This document shows positions 1 through 11,184 of a DNA stretch of 64,000 bases, piece by piece. This DNA is from Bugulina stolonifera. Taxonomy: Eukaryota; Bryozoa; Gymnolaemata; Cheilostomatida; Bugulidae. A program made the translations under genes and the position numbers. The notes under the pieces are model-generated. The model ran no database searches. It was not told the origin of the DNA and saw only the letters and a program-made list of their open reading frames with translations. The DNA lies in assembly GCA_935421135.1 (NCBI GenBank), contig OW285190.1, positions 19,602,501 through 19,666,500 on the forward strand, given 5' to 3'. Numbering within the stretch: the first letter of the stretch is position 1; each line of letters begins with the position of its first letter.

Positions 1-60
1 TACTACTACTACATGTACTACTACTGCTACAGCAAACTGCATTGCAATATTAGCTTACTG

Positions 61-531
61 TGTAGTGTGTACATGTATGTAGTATGTACATGTATGTAGT
101 ATGTACATGTATGTAGTGTGTACATGTATGTAGTGTGTACATGTATGTAGTGTGTACATGTATGTAGTGTGTACATGTATGTAGTGTGTACATGTATGTA
201 GTGTGTACGTGTATGGAGTATGTACATGTATGTAGTATGTACATGTGTGTAGTATGTACATGTATGTAGTATGTACATGTGTGTAGTATGTACATGTATG
301 TAGTGTGTACGTGTATGGAGTATGTACATGTATGTAGTATGTACATGTGTGTAGTATGTACATGTATGTAGTATGTACGTGTATGTAATATGTACATGTA
401 TGTAGTGTGTACATGTGTGTAGTATGTACGTGTATGTAATATGTACATGTATGTAATATGTACATGTATGTAGTGTGTACATGTGTGTAGTATGTACGTG
501 TATGTAATATGTACATGTATGTAATATGTAC
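61..531. repeat. 17-bp minisatellite
   Basis: About 27 tandem copies of a 17-bp unit of the form tacatgtatgtagtRtg, with variants at a few positions. The unit lacks stops in several frames, so long spurious open frames of Tyr/His/Thr/Cys-rich peptide run through it. I see no gene in it. It may lie in an intron or upstream of the PLXDC-like gene that follows. Confidence 0.9.
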
Positions 532-1263
532 ACCACAGGAGGAAATGTGAATATTTCCTTGAATGGTGTTATACTATTATACTACCATATATATTTACAC
601 TCTACTTGTACTGCAATGTAGTCAGTCTCCAAAACCATAAATATTATTTATTGTGCTCACATAGCTGGTAGCTGTGTACCACCAGGCGCTTTGTTGGGGG
701 GGGGGTATCACTAACCCCTCCATAACTATACCATGTGACTTCAGGTATACACAGGGCACAGGTAAACAGCTGTCACATGATTTCTACTGCAAATATAAAT
801 CATAGTCCTTGTGCATGCATGCATACCTTCTATTGTGTTATATATAATGGTATGTCTATTATATCCTAGTATTATAATAAATGTGCATACATACATATTA
901 CATAGCATATTGTACTAAATACATACTTCTATTATACACTTTATTAACTCTCCTGTGACTATAATATATAGTATATAGTTTAGTATATTATCAGCCAATA
1001 GAGTTTATAATAGCAGTTATATAACAACTGGGATATAGGCACACATTTTGCCTCTTGCATACATGTGTAGTGTACATAACATGTAGGTTATGTCTTGCAA
1101 TCCAATTGTGTAACAGTAGAATCAGCACTGCTCTGGCTTACAAGAGCTGTATAGGTTGGAGTTGTCACCTCCCCTATGCTGTTTGAAGTGTATAGCTTAG
1201 AGTTATTTTCCCTTGTATATGGCATACAGAGTATATAACTAAGATTTATCTCCTCTGCTATAG
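532..1263. other. Non-coding stretch before first visible PLXDC exon
   Basis: AT-rich sequence with a poly-G run near 695-705. I could not identify an exon here. It is probably intron, because the first recognisable exon at 1264 starts in mid-codon behind a good acceptor, so coding sequence must lie upstream, most likely outside the window. Confidence 0.4.
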
Positions 1264-3838
1264 GGTTCCTGTATATGAGTGACTTCCTCCATTCATTTCT
1301 CACTGCCAGCCAGTACATCGCACCTCTCATGGCCAACTTTGATACGTCTATCGGGTCAAATGACTCAGAAATACTCTACAAAAACGACGGTAAGTAATCT
1401 ACTCCATACCAGTCTGAGTGTAGCAATGGTAAGCTGCTAGTATTACCACGAGCTAAAGAAGTGATAACTCCTCACATCTGTTGATAGTGATGTAAATGTT
1501 TGAGTGTAGAATATGATTACTATTATACTGTGTTATATTACAGGTGATGCCTTTATAGTCCAGTGGAATAATGTGTTTATGAAAGGAAAGAAGGATTGTA
1601 AGTATAACATACAGCTACGTACGTATAGATACAGTACAGTATATATAACTATATAGAGAGTATACTATAACATACAACTATATACATATACCATGTATAT
1701 TCAGTGCTACATGTACATTGTATATAACTATATAGAGAGTATACTATAACATACAACTATATACATATACCATGTATATTCAGTGCTACATGTACATTGT
1801 ATATAACTATATAGAGAGTATACTATAACATACAACTATACATATACCATGTATATTCAGTGCTACATGTACATTGTATATAACTATATAGAGAGTATAC
1901 TATAACATACAACTATATACATATACCATGTGTATTCAGTGCTACATGTACATTGTATATATCTATATAGAGAGTATACTATAACATACAACTATATACT
2001 TATACCATGTATATGCAGTACTAAGTTGTATATTTTTATTCAGTGGGGAAATTCTCTTTCCAAGTTCAGCTTTATAAAGATGATGGTAAGATTATAGCCG
2101 CATACAAAGACATCCCCTACCCTGTTGCTAACCTCTCTTCTGCACAGCATCCAGTCAAGGTCGGGCTCTCTGATGCCTACTATTGGGACGGTAAGTAGTC
2201 TACCCTTAGTCAATTGTCTCGGGGTGGGGGGGGGGGGCTGTGGTGAAGCTCAGTCTAGATTTCACATTTCCAACAATATGAAGGGTGAACTAGTTCCTTC
2301 GCTGCGCGATCATAGTGGTAGTCTATATTCCATACATAATAGTGAGACTATACAAACATGATAGCCTGTGTTCTATACTTAGTAGTAAGGCTGTGCATGA
2401 TAACCTGTGTTCTGTACTTGTAGTTAAGCACTACAGGACTATTTACCCATACCACACATACAATGCCTCCAGGGATAAAGTCAACTCTGACACTGCTATT
2501 ATATATACACATCTCAAGAGTAAGTTTGCTATTATATATACACATCTCAAGAGTAAGTTTGCTATTATATATACACATCTCAAGAGTAAGTTTGCTATTA
2601 TATATACACATCTCAAGAGTAAGTTTGCTATTATATATACACATCTCATGAGTAAGTTTGCTATTATATATACACATCTCATGAGTAAGTTTGCTATTAT
2701 ATATACACATCTCAAGAGTAAGTTTGCTATTATATATACACATCTCAAGAGTAAGTTTGCTATTATATATACACATCTCAAGAGTAAGTTTGCTATTATA
2801 TATACACATCTCATGAGTAAGTTTGTTATTATATATACACATTTCAAGAGTAAGTTTGCTATTATATATACACATCTCAAGAGTAAGTTTGCTATTATAT
2901 ATACACATCTCAAGAGTAAGTTTGCTATTATATATACACATCTCAAGAGTAAGTTTGCTATTATATATATTTAACATATTCTTACAGCTTGTAACATGCT
3001 GACCAACTGTGATGACTGTCTCAGATCCCAACTGAAGAATTTTCAATGTCACTGGTGCAGTGCTATTAACGCCTGTTCTGATGCCTTTGACAGGCAGAGG
3101 CAGCTCTGGGTGACCAAGGGATGTGTCTATAATGTAAGTACTCTGCCTATAACCATAGTACTGTGCCTATAATGTGAGTATGACTTGTTATTAGCTACCT
3201 GTACTGTATGTATGTCCTGATGTAATATGGGTAATGTTATTATACAGATCACACAGACAGACTGTGATCACATGTTCTCCACTCCGGTACCCTACTTTCG
3301 GAGGAAGACATTTGACAACTCAGAGTTTCAAAGATCTACTAAATCGTCAGGTTAGTTGAAATATAAACTCCGCCCACTCTAGCTATGCCGATACACATTT
3401 ATATAATATATAATGGTCTGTGTGTAATACAACTGCTAGTTCACTTACATACTACTTGTATTACTTACATACTACTTGTATTACTTACATACTACTTGTA
3501 TTACTTGTATAGGTAACAGGACGTGGGTGGCAGTGACCGCTGCTTTATGTACTATATTTGCTCTGACGGCTGCCGCTATACTTGGTGTTGTGGTATACGG
3601 CTATAGGAACCCGACTGGTACAATCGGTCAGTGGTTGGTCAGGGTAGGTGTCCTCTCTCCATTCCTATCCTGTGATATTATCCATTGTATTCAGCCATGG
3701 CATTGGTTGTTCACACTTAGTCACTTTATACTTGACCGTACTGGTTGGTTGTAGAATCGACCTTCTGAACTCTGGAGGAAGTTCAAGTCGTGGAAAGACA
3801 AGGACAGTGATGCTAACCAGATGTCACAGATAGGGTAG
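1264..3838 (+). CDS. Plexin domain-containing protein (PLXDC1/2, TEM7-like), 3' part
   Basis: Type I membrane protein; vertebrate relatives are endothelial/neuronal receptors. Eight phase-consistent exons: 1264-1389, 1544-1597, 2044-2190, 2424-2519, 2988-3133, 3248-3350, 3513-3643, 3755-3838 (TAG stop), together about 294 codons. Reading order: a nidogen-like segment with QYIAPLMANFD, VQWNNV, FSFQVQLYKDDGKI and HPVKVGLSDAY; RTIYPYH; a Cys-rich PSI/plexin repeat (NCDDC, CHWC, WVTKGC); a spacer; a TM helix (about 3545-3600); a short basic tail starting NRPSELWRKF. Vertebrate PLXDC2 has the same block order. The N-terminal exons are missing, lying left of the window or unrecognised. The exon ending at 2519 has its donor repeated 14 times (see the 33-bp repeat), so its true 3' end is ambiguous. 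Confidence 0.85.
1640..2020. repeat. 79-bp minisatellite in PLXDC intron
   Basis: About 4.6 copies of a 77-79-bp AT-rich unit, recognised by tatagagagtatactataa recurring at about 1652, 1731, 1810, 1887 and 1966. It fills most of the intron between exons 1544-1597 and 2044-2190 and does not include either splice site. Confidence 0.85.
2500..2972. repeat. 33-bp tandem repeat spanning a 5' splice site, about 14 copies
   Basis: Each 33-bp unit contains the end of a PLXDC exon (cacatctcaaga) followed by gtaagtttgc, a strong donor. Donor copies fall every 33 bp from 2520 to 2949. Because 33 is divisible by 3 and the unit has no stop in the exon frame, each copy could be exonised as 11 residues (AIIYTHLKSKF-like) without changing the frame at the next exon. 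A few copies carry atgag for aagag. Confidence 0.9.
3440..3512. repeat. 20-bp repeat next to the TM-exon acceptor
   Basis: Three copies of a 20-bp unit (acttacatactacttgtatt) lie directly upstream of the 3' splice site at 3511-3512 that starts the transmembrane exon of the PLXDC-like gene. Confidence 0.8.
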
Positions 3839-6206
3839 ACTCCAGTTATAACCGCACCAACAAACCACAGGCTCAATCATACGTGAACACAACTGACCTT
3901 GACCTCAACAGGAAGTAGATATTCACCTTGACCTTATTCTCATTTACTACTATTCTGCCATAAGTAACAAATTATCGGTGCCCCATAGTAGCATGTATAC
4001 ATTACTCCAGTACATAGTGGCTACAGTGTGTACGGCTCCTTACAGCAACAAGTACATTGAGTACTGCTCCTTACAACAACAAGTACAGTGAGTACTGCTC
4101 CTTACAGCAACAAGTACATTGAGTTATTTATTTAATTTGTTTCCAAATGAAAGAAGTTAATTTGTGATTTTAAGTTTTATCAGTAACTCCTAGTTTCAAA
4201 CGTATCCCTTTCGTATAGAACTAATGCTCCTATTGTGATGGAAAAGGTTATGCTATAGTAGCCTGAATTAATTGGGAGTTGTAGTCTCTCTCCACATTCA
4301 TATCGAGAGAAGACAACTCCTAATTCAGTATCTTGTCTCATGAAAACACTCCTACTTTGGTTTGCTCTCAACTACTAACTAGAATCATATCAGATAACAC
4401 CTTATACTCTACCTTCATTCTCCAGTGAGCTAGGACCATGAAATATCTTATAATAATTTGTTTTCCTTTCAACACTATATACAAGTAGCTCCAGAATGTT
4501 ATGCATTATTTTGTTTATTTTAAGTATTATTATACCAGGTAAATCCTCTTGGTTTATATTTTAAGATATTTTCTAACTATTCTACAACTCGATTCTCTAC
4601 ATTCCATTTTATTTTATCTACACATATGTATATATGTAGCAATTATTGTTCTATTAGAAATCTCTATCAGTGGTTGTTGTTGAAGCTTCAACTATCTACA
4701 AATATTTTTTATTATTTCACTTTTAAGCAATAAAAAGATCTGCTTTTGGATAATGAACGGGTTTCTCTTCTAATACTAGACTGTCCTATTCAGTAGCCAG
4801 AAACCCTCTAGCAGAGAGAATGTGTGTGGAATATTCTACAATGTAGAACCTTCTGTCAATGGAACCTTTGAATTGAGCACCAGGATGGAGTAGAGATGTA
4901 CATGATCTTATCCCAGTGAATCGGGATCAGAGTGAAATGTCTAAAATATCCAGTTTCCTGCATATAATATTAATTAGATCATTGATAAAAAGATGGGAGT
5001 GTTTGAATTTACAGTTTGTAAAGCTGATCTTGGGAATTAATATCTTCTGTCATACTCAAAACCAGGTAGGCCATTGTTTATTAACAAATAAGGTTTAGAA
5101 TATTACAATAGTTGAAAAAACAGTGGAAATAGGAAACTTATATTATATTGCTACACTCCCAGGGCAACTGGGGGAAGATGAGAGGGTTGAACTACAATGG
5201 GCTATGTACATGTAGTGCTCCCATTTTACTGTAGATCGGAGTTGCCCCAACATGACACCATGAGGAAGACAACTCCAAATTTGTTAAAATAGCAACCCAG
5301 GTTCTTTGACGCGCTATCATTATAATTGCGCGGGACTTTAATTACACCGCCGACATTATGTTGATCCAATGATGTCTCAGTTATCTAGAATGTAGCAAAC
5401 GTGAGCATTCCTTTCCAACTTCTCAATTTATGAACTACAGCTAAACTCTCAACAAAATCCAGTTCCGTTTGAGTTAAAATTCAAGTTAAATTCAATAGAA
5501 TAGAAAATTGAGGTTAAATTCAATAATAATAGTAAAATTTTAAAGATTTTAGATTTATGTTCAAAGTAGCATAGCTGTTGTTCTGAGAATTGATCCAAGT
5601 ACAAGTACCACACTGAGGGGCGTTAGTACAAGTAGTTTTTTGACATTCACATTGAGAGCAAGTACAAAAAATACAAATTAATTATCATTGATTATGATTA
5701 TGAAATTACAAGTAAAACTACATATACATGTAGGACAGTATCTTGTAATTGCATATCCAGATTGTTATGACAAGTGCTATAAAAATGGATGTCATTGTTA
5801 TGTAACAACGCATTGGTGATCGAGACGATTAGACGTGTTTTCCGCGGCGCTCTTGAATTGCAACTCACATAATAATATTTTGCATGCTATTCTTCTATAA
5901 ATTTATTCTCTTTCAATACTCTAACTACTAATATCTGGCAGAACGACTATACTGACTGCTACAGAATCACTACTACTAAATTATTGACTCATGACTGTAA
6001 CTAAACGTTGCAGTACATCAAGATCAATTTGAACTTGACGGTTAATTTGATTTTTCATATTCATATTATATTCATAAACTTTTTGCCATTGAGAGAACAG
6101 TAGGTAAGAGACAAGTAGCATTACAAGTAGCTACTTATATTTTTGTTTTTCTTCTCTCTTTTTTTTTATTTTTTTTCTTTGACAAAGCTCAATAACTATA
6201 AGAACA
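3839..6206. other. Intergenic region between PLXDC-like gene and LINE
   Basis: No coding sequence recognised. It should hold the PLXDC 3' UTR; a possible polyadenylation signal aataaa is at about 4729. About 3 copies of a 30-bp unit (ctccttacagcaacaagtac) lie at 4036-4120. Two short inverted-repeat segments with ggagttg...caactcc ends lie at about 4273-4321 and 5236-5274. The last few hundred bases probably include the LINE 5' UTR, whose start I could not place. Confidence 0.5.
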
Positions 6207-6962
6207 ATGTCGAATGGCAAAGACAAATGTGGCGGGTGCAAAAGAAATATTAAAGGTGATTGCATTCAATGCAACATTTGTAACCAGTGGTTTGAAACCA
6301 AATGTTCCGGAGCTGATCAAGATGCTGTGAATTTTCTCCAATCAAAAGCTGGTAAAAGTAGTACAATTCATTGGTTTTGTCCAAGCTGTGAGATAAGTTC
6401 AAAAAAAATTCTGCAGCAAATGACTGTAATGGAATCGAAGATTAGAGAAATAGATGCAGAAGTGAAAAGCTTGAAGGAGGTAGTATTAGATATTTCTACA
6501 AAAACTTCTCAGTTATTGGACCAACAAAGTTCTAATTCCCAGTGTAGTCAGAGTGAAAATCGAAATGATAGTAAGCTCACCGTCAATACTGTTGTAGAGG
6601 AACTCAGAGAGAGAGAAAAAAGAGCCAAGAATGTTGTCTTCTCGGGTGACGCTTCTCAAGAGAAAGTTGTGGCTTTCTTGGCTAAAGTACCAGTTGATTG
6701 CGCAGGTATAAAAAAAATTGGACCAAATACTAAACAAATTTTCTTAGTTTCCTTTCAAAACGAGGCAGATAAATGGAAACTGATTAGTAAAGCGAAGGCA
6801 CTATGCACATCTATAGCAGAGTTTAAAGGAATGTATGTCAATCCAGATCTGACAAGAACTGAACGAGATGAGCAGTATAAGTTGAGACAAGAATGTAGGG
6901 AAAGAAAGTCAAAAGGTGAAAATGTGAAAATCAAAAGGGGAGCTATTGTAATGGTCCAATAG
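6207..6962 (+). CDS. LINE ORF1 protein (PHD-like finger, RNA-binding type)
   Basis: 251 residues. The N-terminus carries a Cys-rich PHD-like zinc finger (CGGCKRN, CNICNQWFETKC, HWFCPSC, about residues 8-62). A predicted coiled coil follows (about 72-105), then a C-terminal domain ending in NPDLTRTERDEQYKLRQECR and GENVKIKRGAIV, a motif typical of ORF1 proteins of CR1-like elements. In the family such proteins bind RNA and assemble the RNP. The ATG at 6207 follows a T-rich 5' leader. No frame breaks are seen. Confidence 0.8.
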   Translation: MSNGKDKCGGCKRNIKGDCIQCNICNQWFETKCSGADQDAVNFLQSKAGKSSTIHWFCPSCEISSKKILQQMTVMESKIREIDAEVKSLKEVVLDISTKTSQLLDQQSSNSQCSQSENRNDSKLTVNTVVEELREREKRAKNVVFSGDASQEKVVAFLAKVPVDCAGIKKIGPNTKQIFLVSFQNEADKWKLISKAKALCTSIAEFKGMYVNPDLTRTERDEQYKLRQECRERKSKGENVKIKRGAIVMVQ

Positions 6963-7007
6963 GCTATAAATAATGGGAAAAGTCAACAGGACATAAACCT
7001 AAAAAAA

Positions 7008-9704
7008 ATGGAAATGTTTTATGTAAATATTAGATCACTAAGAAACAAAGTCACGGATATTCACTGGGAATTAGCTTCTAACCCTAACATAAAGATTATC
7101 TGTTTGACTGAAACTATGCTAGACAACCATATTCAAAGTGGTGAATTAAAAATACCAGGTTTTTCGTTGTATAGGAATGACAGAAATATAAAAGGAGGAG
7201 GGGTTGCTGTGTATGTGCATAACTCCTTAATATCTACCATAATACAAGTAGAATCCATGGCTGAAGCCCTTTGTCTCAATATTACTTTAAAAAATGCTCA
7301 ATTTATACTACTGAATGTATATAGGCCTCCAGGTAATCATGACTCTGCTTTGATCCCCGATTTGTTACAGGAGGTGTGCAACATCTCTTTGAAAACAAAC
7401 TCTTCACTAGTGGTCTGTGGTGATTTCAATTTCCCTGCAATCTTGTGGGAGGATAACACACATTCTGGAAATAAATCACTGTATGACCCATTCATTGCTA
7501 AAATTTGCTCTCTAGACTTGCAACAACATATATTTGAACCTACTCATATAAAAGGTAACATTCTAGATCTAGTATTCAGTAGTACTTCTATCATTGACCA
7601 GATTGTTGTGCAGCCACCTACTTTAAGTGATCATTCACATATTACTATATCTCTAAATCTTTCCATCAAATCTAGTGAAAAACCTACAAAACTTATTTAC
7701 ATTTATAAAAATGCGGACTTAAATAGCGCTACTCAAATTTTTGAACCTTTCCAAACAGAAATCAACCGCCTAATAAACGATCAGATGCCCATTGATGTGG
7801 TATATGACAAATTTCAAGAAGGTGTTTTACTGTTAAGAGATGCATGTGTTCCAACTAGATTGATTTGTACCAACCAACAGAATCCTCCTTGGATGAATAA
7901 TACATTAGAGAAAGCTTTAAAAAAACAAAAGCATCTTTACAACCAAATGAAGACTTGTCCATCCACTTATATTAAGTCCAGATATAGCAAGCTCCGGCGA
8001 GCAAACAAAAAAGCCGTCAAGTCTGCTAAAAAGAGCTATTTAAATAAACTCTTATATAAACCCCTACACACAGGCAATTCTAAACCCTTCTACAAATATC
8101 TGCGGCAATGTAGAAGTAATGACTCTAACTTGATTCCTAAGCTGAAACATAATAATGTCATAGCAGAAACATCAGAGCAAAAAGCAACTGTATTTAATGA
8201 GTTTTTTGAATCAGTCTTTACAATAGACGACAATAGATTTTGTCCTATAATAAATTTTTCTCCACAAGGACGTGCTGCAGAACCTCTTCAGGTTGACAAA
8301 AACGGAGTTTTAAAGTTGTTGAAAGACATCGATTGTGCAAAGTCTTGCGGTCCAGACGAATTAACAGGGAAAATGTTGAAAACTTTTTCTTCAATAATTT
8401 ATACGTCTGCATCCGAAATTTTTTGTTACTCCTTAAAGACTTCCACTCTTCCATCTATATGGAAAGTGGCTAAAGTCATTCCAATTCATAAGAAAGGAAG
8501 CACGCAATCTGCCAGCAATTATCGTCCTATATCACTTACTTGCCTATTATGTAAACTTTTTGAACATATATTATCATCACATATAAATAACATACTAAAG
8601 GACTTGAATTATTTCACTGATAGCCAACATGGTTTTAGAGCTGGAAGATCATGTGAAACCCAGTTGGCCCACACACTTGGCCATATTTCCTGCCTGCGTG
8701 ACACTGGTAAAACAGTAGATCTAATTATCTTAGATTTTTCTAAAGCCTTCGACTCTGTCAATCACAGAAAGTTATTGTACAAGATTAGAAGCATTGGTTT
8801 TGATAGCCTAATTTATTCATGGCTAGCGGAGTTTCTTCACAGTAGAGAACAATATGTGGTAATCGAAGACACGCAGTCGACTAGGAAACCAGTTGTGTCT
8901 GGGGTTCCACAGGGTTCCGTTTTGGGCCCTCTTTTATTTTTAATTTATATAAATGACCTTCCACAACAAATTCAATCACACTGCAGACTATTTGCAGATG
9001 ATGCTATTATATATAACACCAGTGAAGATAAACAAATTTTGCAAGAGGATTTGAAAGCTCTCCAGAAATGGTCGTCTGAATGGCAAATGTCATTCAATTT
9101 TTCCAAATGCTTCTTTTTACAGGTTGGTTCAGATCATCAATCACAATATTCTTTTGATAACAAAGCAATAGAGCGAGTAACATCTCATTCCTACCTAGGT
9201 GTGTGCCTCCAAAATAACTTGAAATGGGATTCGCAAATTTCCAGAATGGTAACTGCTGCAACCCAAAAATTAGGTCTACTAAGAAGAGTCTTAAAAACTG
9301 CAGACACCAAGACTCGAAAAACAGCATATTTCGCAATAGTACGACCTCATTTGGAATATGCATCCCAGATATGGGACCCACACCAAAGGAAATACATAAA
9401 ACAACTTGAAAAAATACAAAATCAAGCATTAAGATTTATTTTCAGAATAAAAGGGCAAGTAAGTTTCACAAACATAAGAGAACACACCCAAATAGAATCC
9501 TTAACTGAAAGGCGAAAAAAGGCCAGACTAAAACTGTTCCATCGTTGTATTACTGAGGGGATTGAACCACCTTTCGATTACAATTACCTCAATAAGTATA
9601 ATACGAGACAATGCCAAAACACTTACACACCATACATAAAAACGAATCAATTTTATTACTCCTTCTGGCCAAAAACCATACGTGATATGCGTCTTGAGAG
9701 CTGA
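7008..9704 (+). CDS. LINE ORF2: AP endonuclease and reverse transcriptase
   Basis: 898 residues, normal for CR1/L2-type ORF2. The N-terminal APE-like endonuclease shows NIRSL, LTET, GGGVAVYV, VVCGDFNFP and SDHSHI (about residues 5-220). The reverse transcriptase shows NYRPISL (about 504), QHGFRAGRSC, LDFSKAFDSVNH, GVPQGSVLGPLLFLIYINDL and the catalytic FADD (about 661). A C-terminal region with RPHLEYASQIWDP follows. The protein nicks target DNA and copies the element RNA by target-primed reverse transcription. All key motifs are present and no stop interrupts the frame, so the copy may be competent. Confidence 0.93.
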   Translation: MEMFYVNIRSLRNKVTDIHWELASNPNIKIICLTETMLDNHIQSGELKIPGFSLYRNDRNIKGGGVAVYVHNSLISTIIQVESMAEALCLNITLKNAQFILLNVYRPPGNHDSALIPDLLQEVCNISLKTNSSLVVCGDFNFPAILWEDNTHSGNKSLYDPFIAKICSLDLQQHIFEPTHIKGNILDLVFSSTSIIDQIVVQPPTLSDHSHITISLNLSIKSSEKPTKLIYIYKNADLNSATQIFEPFQTEINRLINDQMPIDVVYDKFQEGVLLLRDACVPTRLICTNQQNPPWMNNTLEKALKKQKHLYNQMKTCPSTYIKSRYSKLRRANKKAVKSAKKSYLNKLLYKPLHTGNSKPFYKYLRQCRSNDSNLIPKLKHNNVIAETSEQKATVFNEFFESVFTIDDNRFCPIINFSPQGRAAEPLQVDKNGVLKLLKDIDCAKSCGPDELTGKMLKTFSSIIYTSASEIFCYSLKTSTLPSIWKVAKVIPIHKKGSTQSASNYRPISLTCLLCKLFEHILSSHINNILKDLNYFTDSQHGFRAGRSCETQLAHTLGHISCLRDTGKTVDLIILDFSKAFDSVNHRKLLYKIRSIGFDSLIYSWLAEFLHSREQYVVIEDTQSTRKPVVSGVPQGSVLGPLLFLIYINDLPQQIQSHCRLFADDAIIYNTSEDKQILQEDLKALQKWSSEWQMSFNFSKCFFLQVGSDHQSQYSFDNKAIERVTSHSYLGVCLQNNLKWDSQISRMVTAATQKLGLLRRVLKTADTKTRKTAYFAIVRPHLEYASQIWDPHQRKYIKQLEKIQNQALRFIFRIKGQVSFTNIREHTQIESLTERRKKARLKLFHRCITEGIEPPFDYNYLNKYNTRQCQNTYTPYIKTNQFYYSFWPKTIRDMRLES

Positions 9705-9974
9705 TAAATAGTTCTTTTTTTTTTTCTTTTCTTTTTTGTTGTTGTATGACATGATAAATAATAAAAAATATATAAATACTATTCTAAAGCACATATAAAA
9801 AATATAAAAAAAAAATATTAAACATTATAAATTATATATAAAAAGGGAATAAAAGTTATCGAAAAAGAGAGAAAAAGAAAAAAAAAAAAAAAACATCCAT
9901 ATTGTGTTCCCACATCTCTTCCGTTTTCCTGACGGTCTCAGTGGGAAAATTTAAAAAAAAAAAAAAAAAAAAAA

Positions 9975-11184
9975 CATATAATTAGCCGGGGCTAATTATC
10001 ATTATGGTAGCACTCAGCTTATCTGTGGGCCTAATGGGATGACAGCTTGAGCTTAGATAAAAGCTTTAAATTGAAATTGGTATTTGACCAGAAAAAGCTA
10101 GTAGGTACAAAACGAAAATGAAAGCATTATTTTATAAAATAAGAATCATAAAACGCCTGTTTCTCTCACCATTTTAAAGACTACTATAACTATTGGCTCT
10201 TAAGTGTTAACAATCTAGCAAGTACAAGCAAGTAGGTAAAAGACTTGAGTTGGTATTTGACCAGAAAAATAAAATTTGGTAAATGCGAAATAGTATTAAA
10301 ATTAAAATGTCCCTTTTTGTCACAGTGGTAAAATCTACTATTGGCTCTTAACAATATAGCACGTAAAAGTACAAGCTATACAAGTACAAGCAGGTAGAAG
10401 TGTTGACAAGTAGGTACAAGTACAGGTATTTTTTTTACAAAGCTAGTACTAGCAAAGTATCTACTTGTAAGTAAACTAGCATAGCTCTGGCAAATAGTAG
10501 TCATTAAGACTTACAGTCAAACGGTTGTAACTACTAAAGTCTTGGGAAGTTCTCTATGCTGCCAACTCTAATATAGCTTTGTCTAGTAATGACTCAAAAC
10601 CTCACTTTGTATTTGGTATTAGTTCTTAATTTGAACTTAATTATATATATTTTTTTATATTTTAATTTATTTTTAATTATATAATCTTGTATAATTGCTA
10701 GCGACCACTTACTAGTAGAGTGAACCTCAACTAAAGTCAAAACCGATTAAAGATAACTATTTAAATATTTGTATTAATGTAGTTAACTGATTAAAGCAGA
10801 ACTGTTAAGTACATAAACTATGCCTATAGGCTATATCTTATGGTTGACATTTGATTCTTGCTCAGCCCACCAACGTAGAGGGAATTAGGCTTGTAGTAAT
10901 TTTTATCACAAACTGATTGTGAATCATCTAGTCTTGACTTTGTGATTTACTGGCTAAGCTGCAGGCATTGGGGTACTAAAGAGAAATGATTTCGTATGGC
11001 CGTTGTTAGGAATGTTGATGTCTCTTATAACCATTGATATTTTAAAATACATGTAGCTGTCAAATCTATTAAATACTAATTGTTATTTACTCAACTACTG
11101 TCGTCCTATTTATGTTGGTTGTATTATAATTTAAAATTTGGTTCTTTTCTTAGTTACTGCTTATGTAAAGCTGTGACACCTAGA
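9975..11184. other. Intergenic region and 5' leader of GRAMD4-like gene
   Basis: No coding sequence recognised. 10,200-10,480 is rich in short acaagta-type motifs. A likely acceptor (ttcttttcttag, ending 11152) precedes the ATG at 11185, suggesting a 5' UTR intron. Confidence 0.45.

Larger units (their letters stand above)
6207..9974 (+). mobile_element. Non-LTR retrotransposon (LINE, CR1/L2/jockey group), near full length
   Basis: Two non-overlapping open frames 45 bp apart, ORF1 with a PHD-like zinc finger and ORF2 with endonuclease plus reverse transcriptase, followed by an A-rich 3' region with two A runs (about 9877-9895 and 9953-9974). Both frames are open end to end, so this copy is young or still under selection. 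The 5' boundary is not resolved and I found no convincing target-site duplication, so the limits given are the ORF1 start and the last A run. It lies between two host genes in the same orientation. Confidence 0.9.

Noticed and set aside
27..536. Several overlapping His/Tyr/Thr-rich frames on -
   Set aside because: By-product of the 17-bp minisatellite.
5670..9980. taattatcatt near 5677 and near 9997 as LINE target-site duplication
   Set aside because: The matches do not abut a defined 5' end or the A run, so they may be chance AT-rich matches.
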